This document shows positions 16,984 through 23,850 of a DNA stretch of 25,825 nucleotides, one piece after another. The number at the start of each line of letters is the position of its first letter. Position 1 is the stretch's first letter. The notes under the pieces are model-generated. The model had not been told where the DNA came from and ran no database searches. It saw nothing but the letters and a program-made list of their open reading frames with translations. A program made the position numbers and the translations under genes. This DNA is from CAZNLL01 sp964573885 (GTDB taxonomy: Bacteria; Desulfobacterota; DSM-4660; Desulfatiglandales; Desulfatiglandaceae): contig CAZNLL010000045.1 of the NCBI GenBank assembly GCA_964573885.1, positions 1-25,825 of the forward strand, read 5' to 3'.

Positions 16984-17889
16984 ATGGAAACGGAGATTAT
17001 TGAGCTCATAGAAGCGAAAGGGCCTCTTACAGGAGCCGAGATAAGCGCCTTCATGGAAAATGATGAATTGATGCTCTGGCGTGCCTGTAGGCATTCCAAG
17101 GTCGTTTCGGTCCGGAGCCTGAGTCGGAGATACCTCAGGTTAGACCGCCAGATCAAGGGCTTTGCACGCCTGTCCCCCTCCATCTTAAGGGAGTTTCTGA
17201 CCTATTCGGTGATCGGCCTCAGGAACCGGCCTTCAGCCCTTGATCGTAAGGTGGAAACCACCCTGACCCACATTCGGGAGATAAGCCGGATAAAGCTGGA
17301 AATGGCCAGGTCCGTGGTCCTTTCCCTGGTGAGCCAACTCGAATCCCCTGTGCCTGTCAACGAGATGGTCTGCGTGATGATCGCAGGGGACATCGTCTAC
17401 GGGATGGCCCATGATGTGCCCCGGCCCGAGCGGCATACGGGCAAGCGGGTGAAGGGCTCGGACATCGATTTGGTGGCGGTGGCAGACGACGGTTTTCCAG
17501 AGGAGCTGGCAAGGCGGCTGGATGAGGCCGTTTATGAGGAAAAACAGCGGCTCCTCATGAGTCCTTTCATAAGGGAGGAGATCGATTACATTGTCAAGCC
17601 ACTGGCCCGGGTGAGGGAGCAGACACGTTTTGATACCTTTAAAAGGATGGTGGCCTGTAAGATTCTTCACGAGGGGCGCTTACTCATGGGCAGCAGGGCC
17701 CTCTTCGACACCATCAAGGCCCTTTTGCAGGAACAGGGGGTCACTGAGCGGCTCCGGCAGCTGGAGGGCCGGGCCAGGGTTTTCAGACGGCAGGCGGAGA
17801 TCTATCTCCTTTCAGAAGAACCCCAAAAGATCAGAGAGGGGGCCCTCCATTACTTCTACCCGGCGGAGGAGTCCGAGGAGTTCGAATGA
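16984..17889 (+). CDS. uncharacterised nucleotidyltransferase-fold protein
   Basis: I do not recognise a named family. The 301-residue protein starts with about 70 residues that look like a winged-helix region (GPLTGAEISAFMENDELMLW), followed by a helical stretch and a polymerase-beta-type nucleotidyltransferase core: AGDIVYG (134-140), where the usual GS is GD, KGSDIDLVAVAD (157-168) with D160 and D162, and a third acidic position in EEIDYIVK (D201). These give the three carboxylates needed for catalysis. A charged, Glu-rich tail ends the protein. It lies 29 bases after the cNMP-binding membrane protein and probably shares its transcript. The ribosome site is weak. Substrate (protein, tRNA or small molecule) is unknown. 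Confidence 0.72.
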   Translation: METEIIELIEAKGPLTGAEISAFMENDELMLWRACRHSKVVSVRSLSRRYLRLDRQIKGFARLSPSILREFLTYSVIGLRNRPSALDRKVETTLTHIREISRIKLEMARSVVLSLVSQLESPVPVNEMVCVMIAGDIVYGMAHDVPRPERHTGKRVKGSDIDLVAVADDGFPEELARRLDEAVYEEKQRLLMSPFIREEIDYIVKPLARVREQTRFDTFKRMVACKILHEGRLLMGSRALFDTIKALLQEQGVTERLRQLEGRARVFRRQAEIYLLSEEPQKIREGALHYFYPAEESEEFE

Positions 17890-17917
17890 GGCCAGGGCCT
17901 GACAAGGCCTGCAGGAC

Positions 17918-18784
17918 TTACTCTGAGAGGGCGATATCCCGGTGGGTGAGGGAGACATCCCTCTTGAGTTTTTTGAGGTGAAGGGCGATTTCTTCTGCCA
18001 CGCTCACCGAGCGATGCCTTCCTCCTGTACACCCCACGGCAATGGTCAGGTAGGATTTGCCTTCCTTCTCATAAAGGGGGATGAGAAATTCGAGGAGGGC
18101 AAAATACTTGTCAAAAAATTCCCGGGTCTGTCGCCATTTCTTGACAAAGTGTCTTACTCTTTCATCCTTGCCGTCCAGTTTTTTGAGTTCCGGAATGAAG
18201 TAAGGGTTGGGTAGGAAGCGGATGTCTATCACCAGGTCTGATTCAAGGGGGATTCCGTATTTAAACCCGAATGAAAGGACTGCGATCCGCATGCGCTCGG
18301 TTTTAAGACCCCGGTGGGCATGCTGCATAATGAGGTCCTTTAATTGATGGGTGGTTAGGTTGGAAGTGTCAATGACCTTGTCTGCAAATTCCTTCAAGGC
18401 TTTGGTCTGGCGTTTTTCAGAGCGGATGCTCTCCAGAAGGCCCCCGTCGGATACGGGATGCTGCCTGCGGGTCTCACTGTAGCGTTTCAACAAGACCTCT
18501 TCAGAGGCCTCGAGAAAGATGACTTCCAGCCGGAAACCCTCTTCTCGGAGCCCTTCAAAGATCTCTTGGAATTTCTTGACAAACTCCTTCTCCCTGAGAT
18601 CCATGACCAGAGCCAGCTTCTGAACTTCAGAGTCCGCCCCGGAGCGCATTTCCAGAAATTTGGGAAGCAGCAGGATAGGCATGTTGTCTACACAGAAAAA
18701 GCCCGCATCTTCAAGGGCATCGATGGCCGTGCTTTTGCCCGATCCCGAAAGGCCGGTAATGATGATGATGTTGATGTTTTTCAC
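17918..18784 (-). CDS. rapZ: RapZ-family nucleotide-binding RNase adapter
   Basis: In E. coli RapZ senses glucosamine-6-phosphate and guides RNase E to the small RNA GlmZ, thereby tuning GlmS; in Bacillus the homologue is YvcJ, a GTPase. The 288-residue protein has Walker A GLSGSGKST near the N-terminus (residues ~10-18), the DNMP segment, and the C-terminal domain with GIPLESDLVIDIRFLPNP and GCTGGRHRSV, the site that binds the sugar phosphate in RapZ. The start is GTG 18784 with AAGGA eight bases upstream. It follows yvcK by 40 bases and shares its transcript. Whether a GlmZ-like RNA exists here is unknown. Confidence 0.94.
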   Translation of the reverse strand: MKNINIIIITGLSGSGKSTAIDALEDAGFFCVDNMPILLLPKFLEMRSGADSEVQKLALVMDLREKEFVKKFQEIFEGLREEGFRLEVIFLEASEEVLLKRYSETRRQHPVSDGGLLESIRSEKRQTKALKEFADKVIDTSNLTTHQLKDLIMQHAHRGLKTERMRIAVLSFGFKYGIPLESDLVIDIRFLPNPYFIPELKKLDGKDERVRHFVKKWRQTREFFDKYFALLEFLIPLYEKEGKSYLTIAVGCTGGRHRSVSVAEEIALHLKKLKRDVSLTHRDIALSE

Positions 18785-18824
18785 GACAAGGGTCCTTCAG
18801 AGAAAGGGGGTCTCTTTTTCTGTG

Positions 18825-19799
18825 TCAGGATATGATTTCCTTAATGAGTCTTGAGAGCTTGTGTGGGTCATGCCGCACAATGGCTCCGGCCGTATCAACG
18901 AGATCCGCTGAAAAGATGCGCCGCCTTCCCCAGCATGAATCCTCTTCATTGATTTCCACAATTTCTGCCTTCTCGGCCCGGTACCGTTGGAGGATTTCCT
19001 CGCCGGGGCTGGTTTGGTTATAAAGGATGCCATCCATTTCCCGGCCGATACATTCCTCGATTCTCTGGACAAAGTCATAGCCCGTGAAAGTATCCGTCTC
19101 CCCGCACTTTGTCATGATATTGATTACGTAAAGGAGCATGGCACGGCTCTTCTGAAGGGCCTCTTTGACACCGGGCACCACAAGATTGGGCATGATGCTG
19201 CTGTACAGGTCGCCCGGGGCTATGATGATGTAATCGGCGTTTTTAAGGACGTCAACCACTGGAGGAAAGACGGAGATGGAATCCGTATGGTGGGGGACCA
19301 GAAAGACATTTCGGATCCTGTCCCTCTGGCTGGTTTGGGGTATGGCGATGGCGGCCTGTCCGTAGATGCGCTTTCCGTCGGTCAACTCGGCGACAAGGGT
19401 TGCCTTATCAAGGCTCACGGGAAGGATTGTTCCTCGCACATCAAGGATCTCAGCAAGGGCCTGCACACCTGCGGGGAAGCTCCCCGTATACCTGGAGAGC
19501 ATGGTAAGGAGCAGGTTCCCTGCGTTATGTCCCTTGAGACGCTGGTCTCCCATGAAGCGTTTGAGCAGGATATTGCGGGCCACCTCCCGGTGCGGGGAGA
19601 GGGCAAGAATACATTTCAATACATCCCCAGGCGGCAAGATCCCCAGTTCATCACGCAGTCTCCCCGTGCTCCCACCGCTGTCAGCCATGGAAACCACGGC
19701 CGTGATCTCGATACCATTCAACTCTCTGAGCCCGGAGAGGAGGGAAAACTGACCTGTGCCCCCGCCCATGGTGACCACTCTCCTTGCTTTCTGGTCCAT
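18825..19799 (-). CDS. yvcK: YvcK/GlmR-family (CofD-like) regulator of amino-sugar and cell-wall metabolism
   Basis: In Bacillus this protein (GlmR) binds UDP-GlcNAc and stimulates GlmS, adjusting carbon flow into cell-wall precursors. The 324 residues contain MGGGTGQFSLLSGLR at the N-terminus, SMADSGGSTGRLRDE, GHNAGNLLL and IIAPGDLYSSIMPNL, all typical of the CofD/YvcK fold. ATG 19799 is preferred because AAGGGGGAG lies just upstream and the protein then begins directly before the first beta strand; an in-frame ATG at 19838 would add 13 residues. Its promoter overlaps the divergent control region with the LbH-glmM operon. rapZ follows by 40 bases, as yvcJ neighbours yvcK in Bacillus. Confidence 0.93.
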   Translation of the reverse strand: MDQKARRVVTMGGGTGQFSLLSGLRELNGIEITAVVSMADSGGSTGRLRDELGILPPGDVLKCILALSPHREVARNILLKRFMGDQRLKGHNAGNLLLTMLSRYTGSFPAGVQALAEILDVRGTILPVSLDKATLVAELTDGKRIYGQAAIAIPQTSQRDRIRNVFLVPHHTDSISVFPPVVDVLKNADYIIIAPGDLYSSIMPNLVVPGVKEALQKSRAMLLYVINIMTKCGETDTFTGYDFVQRIEECIGREMDGILYNQTSPGEEILQRYRAEKAEIVEINEEDSCWGRRRIFSADLVDTAGAIVRHDPHKLSRLIKEIIS

Positions 19800-19881
19800 T
19801 CGAGCTCCCCCTTCAGGCCCGTCCGCTGGGGCTGTCATCTTGAAAAGCGCCGAACCGATCCGGACGCAAAACGCTGGTTAG

Positions 19882-19910
19882 ACTATAGAGACCCCTTGGG
19901 CTTTAGTCAA
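19882..19910 (-). promoter_or_regulatory. sigma70-like promoter for yvcK-rapZ
   Basis: Read on the minus strand: TTGACT (19910-19905), a 17-base spacer, then TATAGT (19887-19882). Transcription would begin near 19875, giving a leader of about 75 nt before ATG 19799. Confidence 0.65.
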
Positions 19911-19966
19911 TGGCGAAGGAATAGGCAGGGTGGGGGAGTGATCAAGAAAAAGTGCTTAGGAAATGT

Positions 19967-19995
19967 TTGACAAAGAAAACAAACCTTTCTATAAG
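19967..19995 (+). promoter_or_regulatory. sigma70-like promoter for the LbH-glmM-nagB-like operon
   Basis: TTGACA at 19967-19972 and TATAAG at 19990-19995 are separated by 17 bases, one of the best promoter matches in the window. Its -35 box is about 57 bases from the -35 box of the divergent yvcK promoter, so one regulator bound between them could control both. Confidence 0.7.
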
Positions 19996-20001
19996 TAAAA
20001 C

Positions 20002-20122
20002 TAACAGTTGAACACCGGCCATACAACGGTGTATCGGCCCTGGAGACAACGGAGTCCACAGGCTGTGGCAACATGGCCCTTGCTGGATTTTTTTGTTTTT
20101 GGAGATTTTGTAAGGGGAAGTC
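20002..20122 (+). promoter_or_regulatory. structured 5' leader with possible attenuator
   Basis: The roughly 120-nt leader contains a hairpin ACACCG/CGGTGT (20012-20017 with 20027-20032, 9-base loop), a hairpin CCACA/TGTGG (20056-20060 with 20064-20068), and a third stem 20066-20071 with 20080-20085 followed by seven T (20088-20094). The third looks like a weak intrinsic terminator, and its left arm overlaps the second hairpin by three bases, so the two exclude each other. No known riboswitch class was recognised. Confidence 0.4.
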
Positions 20123-21379
20123 GTGGAAATCAAGCCTCGGTCTTATGATAAGATTGTTCGTCTTTCGCAAAAGGGTGTGGATATCCCCAATCCCCTGACC
20201 CTGGACATCGGGGAAGAGGTCGACCTGGAACGGATTTCAGGTCAAGGGGTCAAAATCTATCCGGGGTGTCGTATCTATGGCGAGGAAACCGTCATCTCAG
20301 CGGGGGCTCAGCTCGGGTACGAAGGTCCGGTGACAATTGACAACTGCCAGATCGGCCCTGAGGTGGAACTCAGGGGGGGATATTTCAAGAAGGCCGTGTT
20401 TCTGGAAAAGGCGAGCATGGGCCTGGCCGCACATGTCCGAGAGGGGTGCATCCTGGAAGAGCAGGCCAATGGGGCGCACGGTGTGGGTCTGAAGCAGACC
20501 ATCCTGTTTCCCTTTGTCACCCTGGGTAGCCTGATCAATTTTTGCGACTGCCTGATGGCGGGCGGGACCAGCCGTAAAGACCACAGTGAAGTGGGTAGTT
20601 CCTACATCCATTTCAATTTCACCCCCACCGGGGATAAGACCACTCCTTCCCTGATAGGCGATGTGCCCCGCGGTGTCATGCTCAATCAAGCTCCCATCTT
20701 TCTGGGCGGCCAAGGGGGGATGGTGGGGCCCATCCGGTTGGGCTACGGCAATGTGGTGGCGGCAGGTACGGTCCTGCGCAATGACTGCACCGAGGATGGA
20801 AAACTGATCATCGGAAAGACCCACCACGGTGGCGTCATGGACTTCTCTCCCCGCGCCTATCCTCGCCTTTCCCGGCTCCTGGAGAACAATTTCCTCTACC
20901 TGGCCAACCTGGCGGCCCTGGGGGAGTGGTATGCCCATGTGCGCCGACCCTTTCTTATGGAGCAGCCTTTGGGGGAGCACCTGTTTGCGGGCCTCATGAA
21001 GAGGCTGAGATCGGGTGTTGACGAACGCATAAAACGCCTCAAGGCCCTGGCCGCCAAGATACCCGCGGACGAGGATATCAGCCGGGGTAAAGGTGCGGCT
21101 GCCAGAGACGAGTTCCATGACCGTGTTGAAGCAGTCTGCGATGTATTTGCGGGAGAGATACCGGGCCGTGCAGGGGCTGCCCGTCGAGATCGCTTTCTCA
21201 CGGATTTTTTCGACGGCCGGGAAAGGAGTGAAGGGGGCTATATAAAGGTGGTCAAGGGCTTGCCCGGGCCCGTGTCCAGGGAAGGAACGCTTTGGCTTGA
21301 AGCGGTCATCCGGGAGCTATGCTTCCGGGTCACGGAGGTGCTGCCGGCCTCACGTCTATTCAGACATATGAGGGCCTAA
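20123..21379 (+). CDS. left-handed beta-helix protein, GlmU-acetyltransferase-like or UDP-sugar pyrophosphorylase-like
   Basis: The 418-residue protein has hexapeptide-like repeats over about residues 35-240 (VKIYPGCRIYGEETVISAGA, later GPIRLGYGNVVAAGTVLRND), so it should fold as a left-handed beta-helix, usually trimeric. A central segment with HFNFTPTGDKTTPSLIGDVP and IFLGGQGGMVGP resembles the C-terminal helix of sugar-nucleotide enzymes such as GlmU. The nucleotidyltransferase half of GlmU is absent; the last ~150 residues are helical and charged. Start is GTG 20123 after AAGGGGA. Next to glmM and a NagB-like gene, a role in UDP-GlcNAc synthesis (acetylation of GlcN-1-P) is plausible but not proven. 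Confidence 0.78.
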   Translation: MEIKPRSYDKIVRLSQKGVDIPNPLTLDIGEEVDLERISGQGVKIYPGCRIYGEETVISAGAQLGYEGPVTIDNCQIGPEVELRGGYFKKAVFLEKASMGLAAHVREGCILEEQANGAHGVGLKQTILFPFVTLGSLINFCDCLMAGGTSRKDHSEVGSSYIHFNFTPTGDKTTPSLIGDVPRGVMLNQAPIFLGGQGGMVGPIRLGYGNVVAAGTVLRNDCTEDGKLIIGKTHHGGVMDFSPRAYPRLSRLLENNFLYLANLAALGEWYAHVRRPFLMEQPLGEHLFAGLMKRLRSGVDERIKRLKALAAKIPADEDISRGKGAAARDEFHDRVEAVCDVFAGEIPGRAGAARRDRFLTDFFDGRERSEGGYIKVVKGLPGPVSREGTLWLEAVIRELCFRVTEVLPASRLFRHMRA

Positions 21380-21448
21380 GGAGAGAGGCGTGCGGGGAGA
21401 ACGGGGATCGGGTTCTTCTCCAATCAAAGATATCAAGGAGGCAAACCC

Positions 21449-22798
21449 ATGGGGAAATTGTTTGGAACGGACGGGATAAGGGGAGAAGCCAACCGCTATC
21501 CGATGGATGCGTCCATCGCCTTTGCCGTTGGGCAGGCCGTGACCAGACTGTTCAGACAGGAAGGTCACCGGCCCAGGGTGGTGATCGGCAAGGACACCCG
21601 CATTTCCGGGTATATGCTTGAGAGCTCCATTGAGGCGGGTGTGAGCTCAATGGGAGGCCTGTCCTATCTGGTTCGGGTCCTGCCCACGCCGGGCATCGCC
21701 TTTATTACGGAAAGCATGCGGGCGGACGCGGGCATTGTCATCTCCGCTTCCCACAACCCTTATCAGGACAATGGGATCAAAATTTTCTCAGGCAGCGGTT
21801 TCAAGCTGTCAGACCAGCAAGAAGAAACCATTGAAGACCTCATCTTGGGAGGTAAACTCCCCGAGATGGTCCCGCAGGCCAAGGATATGGGACGGGCCTT
21901 TCGCATGGAGGACGCCCCGGGCCGGTACATCGTTTTTCTGAAAAATACCTTCCCCCGCTCCCTTTCCATGGAAGGCTTGAAGATTGTGCTTGACACGGCA
22001 AACGGTGCGACCTACAGGGTGGCCCCCGCTGTATTTACCGAACTGGGGGCCCAGGTAGAGGTGATCCATAATAACCCCGATGGACTCAATATTAACGACA
22101 ACTGCGGTTCCCAGTACACCCGGGACCTGGAGAAACGGGTGGTAGAAGCCGGTGCGGTTATAGGCCTGGCCTTCGACGGTGACGGAGATCGCCTGATCGC
22201 CGTGGATGAAAAAGGACGGACCATCACCGGAGATCAAATCCTGGTCCTATGTGCCAAGGTGCTCAAGGAGCAAGGCCGGTTGAAGAATGATTTAGTGGTA
22301 AGCACGGTTATGAGCAACCTGGGACTGACCTTCGCTTGCAAGAAGTACGGTTTTAAGCATCACGGCTCAAAGGTGGGAGACCGGTATGTCCTGGAGGACA
22401 TGCAGCGGCTCGATGCCGTGCTCGGAGGGGAAGAATCCGGACATATCATCCACCTGGAACATCACACCACAGGGGACGGCATCCTATCGGCCCTCCAATT
22501 AATGGCCGCCATGCTCATTGAAGAAAAACCCCTCTCCGAGCTTGCAGCGCAGATGGATATTTTCCCCCAGAAGCTCATCAACGTAGAGGTCAAAAGCAAA
22601 CCGGAACTCTCAACGGTGTCGGAGATCATGGAATCCGTTAAGCAGGTGGAGTCCGAGCTTGGAGAAGAAGGCCGTGTGTTGATCCGCTATTCCGGTACTC
22701 AAAACGCCTGCCGTGTCATGGTGGAAGGGCCCAGCCAGGAGGTAACGGAGAAATATTGCCGACAGATCGCAGATGCCGTGAAAGGGGCCCTGGGCTGA
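21449..22798 (+). CDS. glmM: phosphoglucosamine mutase
   Basis: Interconverts glucosamine-6-phosphate and glucosamine-1-phosphate, the step before UDP-GlcNAc for peptidoglycan and lipopolysaccharide. The 449-residue protein has KLFGTDGIRG at the N-terminus, the phosphoserine loop ISASHNPYQDNGIKIF (S101), the metal-binding DGDGDR (D243, D245, D247), the sugar-binding GGEESGH and a C-terminal phosphate-binding loop RYSGTQN (413-419) in place of the commoner RPSGTEP; a tyrosine variant of this loop is also known to me from epsilonproteobacterial GlmM. AAGGAGG eight bases before ATG 21449 is a strong ribosome site. Middle gene of the operon. Confidence 0.95.
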   Translation: MGKLFGTDGIRGEANRYPMDASIAFAVGQAVTRLFRQEGHRPRVVIGKDTRISGYMLESSIEAGVSSMGGLSYLVRVLPTPGIAFITESMRADAGIVISASHNPYQDNGIKIFSGSGFKLSDQQEETIEDLILGGKLPEMVPQAKDMGRAFRMEDAPGRYIVFLKNTFPRSLSMEGLKIVLDTANGATYRVAPAVFTELGAQVEVIHNNPDGLNINDNCGSQYTRDLEKRVVEAGAVIGLAFDGDGDRLIAVDEKGRTITGDQILVLCAKVLKEQGRLKNDLVVSTVMSNLGLTFACKKYGFKHHGSKVGDRYVLEDMQRLDAVLGGEESGHIIHLEHHTTGDGILSALQLMAAMLIEEKPLSELAAQMDIFPQKLINVEVKSKPELSTVSEIMESVKQVESELGEEGRVLIRYSGTQNACRVMVEGPSQEVTEKYCRQIADAVKGALG

Positions 22799-22853
22799 AT
22801 CTCCCAAGGGTGGTCACCCACATTGTGCAGCTTATTTTTGAAGGAGGATCCAG

Positions 22854-23831
22854 ATGCCGATCAGAGTGATTGTGACCAGGGACTTCGACCACATGAGCCG
22901 GGTGGCGGCCGATTTTGTGAAAAAGGACATCAAGCAGACCCTGCGGAAAAAAGGGGAATGTGTTTTGGGGCTGGCTACGGGCAGTTCGCCCACGGGTCTT
23001 TACAAACTATTGGCCCGGGCCGCAAACGCCGGGGAATTCGACACCCAGCGGATTAGGAGCTTCAACCTTGACGAATACGTAGGGCTGCCCGGTGACAATA
23101 TCCAACAGAGGGTGATGCATCCTGAAAGCTATTGTTATTTTATGATTCAGGCCTTTTTTGGTTTACTAAAGAAGCCCTTTATGGATACCCAGGTCCCTTA
23201 CGGGTCGCTGATTGATCAGAAAAGATTGATGAAAGAGCTCAAGGCCCACCCTGAGGACTGGCGTGAACTGGGGACCGATGCGGGAAGGTGGATCGCCATC
23301 AAGGCCAGGGCCGTTTCCGATTATCTGGCCTGGCTTCGTAAAGAGATCCTTGACGCCTATGCCCGCAAAATAAAGAAGGCGGGGGGCATCGATTTACAGG
23401 TCATCGGTGTAGGCGGACGGGGCCACGTGGCCTTCCATGAATCAGGGATCCCCTTTAAGGGCAGCAGGGTGATGCTCGTGAAACTGGACGAAAACACGGT
23501 GGCCAATGCCGTTTCCGACGGTCACTTTCCCTCCAAGGAGCAATCCCCCCGTTATGCGCTCACCATGGGGGCCGAACTGGTCTACCAGGCCAAAACGGTG
23601 GTCCTCTTGGCCTCGGGAGGGCGTAAAACCCAGCCCATAGGGGAGTCCCTCCTCAATGACCCGAGCCCGGAGGTCCCGATTTCCTATGGCCGGAAGTACG
23701 GGGAAAAAGGGGGCAACCTGATCTATGTGGTGGATGCCACGGCCGGTCAGGAGCTGCTGGCCAACCGCAAGGCCCTCAGGGAAAAGCACATCCGGGTTGA
23801 GAACCGCTCGTCTCAAAAGAGATTGAAATGA
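22854..23831 (+). CDS. NagB-like glucosamine-6-phosphate deaminase/isomerase family protein, divergent
   Basis: NagB turns glucosamine-6-phosphate into fructose-6-phosphate and ammonia. This 325-residue protein keeps LGLATGSSPTGLY (38-50), FNLDEYVGL (D73, matching catalytic D72 of E. coli), GHVAFHESG (H191 and E196, matching H143 and E148), YALTMG and RKTQPI. It is about 60 residues longer than E. coli NagB, mostly from an inserted charged helical stretch at about 105-175. The residue matching D141 is R189, because NDGH is replaced by GRGH. So activity may differ; it could be a deaminase, an isomerase working toward GlcN-6-P, or a regulatory homologue. AAGGAGG precedes ATG 22854. Last gene of the operon. 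Confidence 0.85.
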   Translation: MPIRVIVTRDFDHMSRVAADFVKKDIKQTLRKKGECVLGLATGSSPTGLYKLLARAANAGEFDTQRIRSFNLDEYVGLPGDNIQQRVMHPESYCYFMIQAFFGLLKKPFMDTQVPYGSLIDQKRLMKELKAHPEDWRELGTDAGRWIAIKARAVSDYLAWLRKEILDAYARKIKKAGGIDLQVIGVGGRGHVAFHESGIPFKGSRVMLVKLDENTVANAVSDGHFPSKEQSPRYALTMGAELVYQAKTVVLLASGGRKTQPIGESLLNDPSPEVPISYGRKYGEKGGNLIYVVDATAGQELLANRKALREKHIRVENRSSQKRLK

Positions 23832-23850
23832 TTTTCCACTTATTCAATTG

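Noticed and set aside
17895..17910. Short hairpin between the convergent nucleotidyltransferase-like gene and rapZ
   Set aside because: Six base pairs including a wobble with a GACA loop and no T run; not enough for a terminator call.
18799..18815. Inverted repeat AGAGA/TCTCT between yvcK and rapZ
   Set aside because: Five base pairs only, and no T run on the transcribed strand; likely chance.
18987..19970. A 327-codon plus-strand open frame antisense to yvcK
   Set aside because: It overlaps a well-supported yvcK and both promoters of the divergent region, and has no family motif.
20002..20122. glmS-type ribozyme in the leader of the amino-sugar operon
   Set aside because: The downstream gene is not glmS, and I could not identify the conserved ribozyme core or cleavage-site context.
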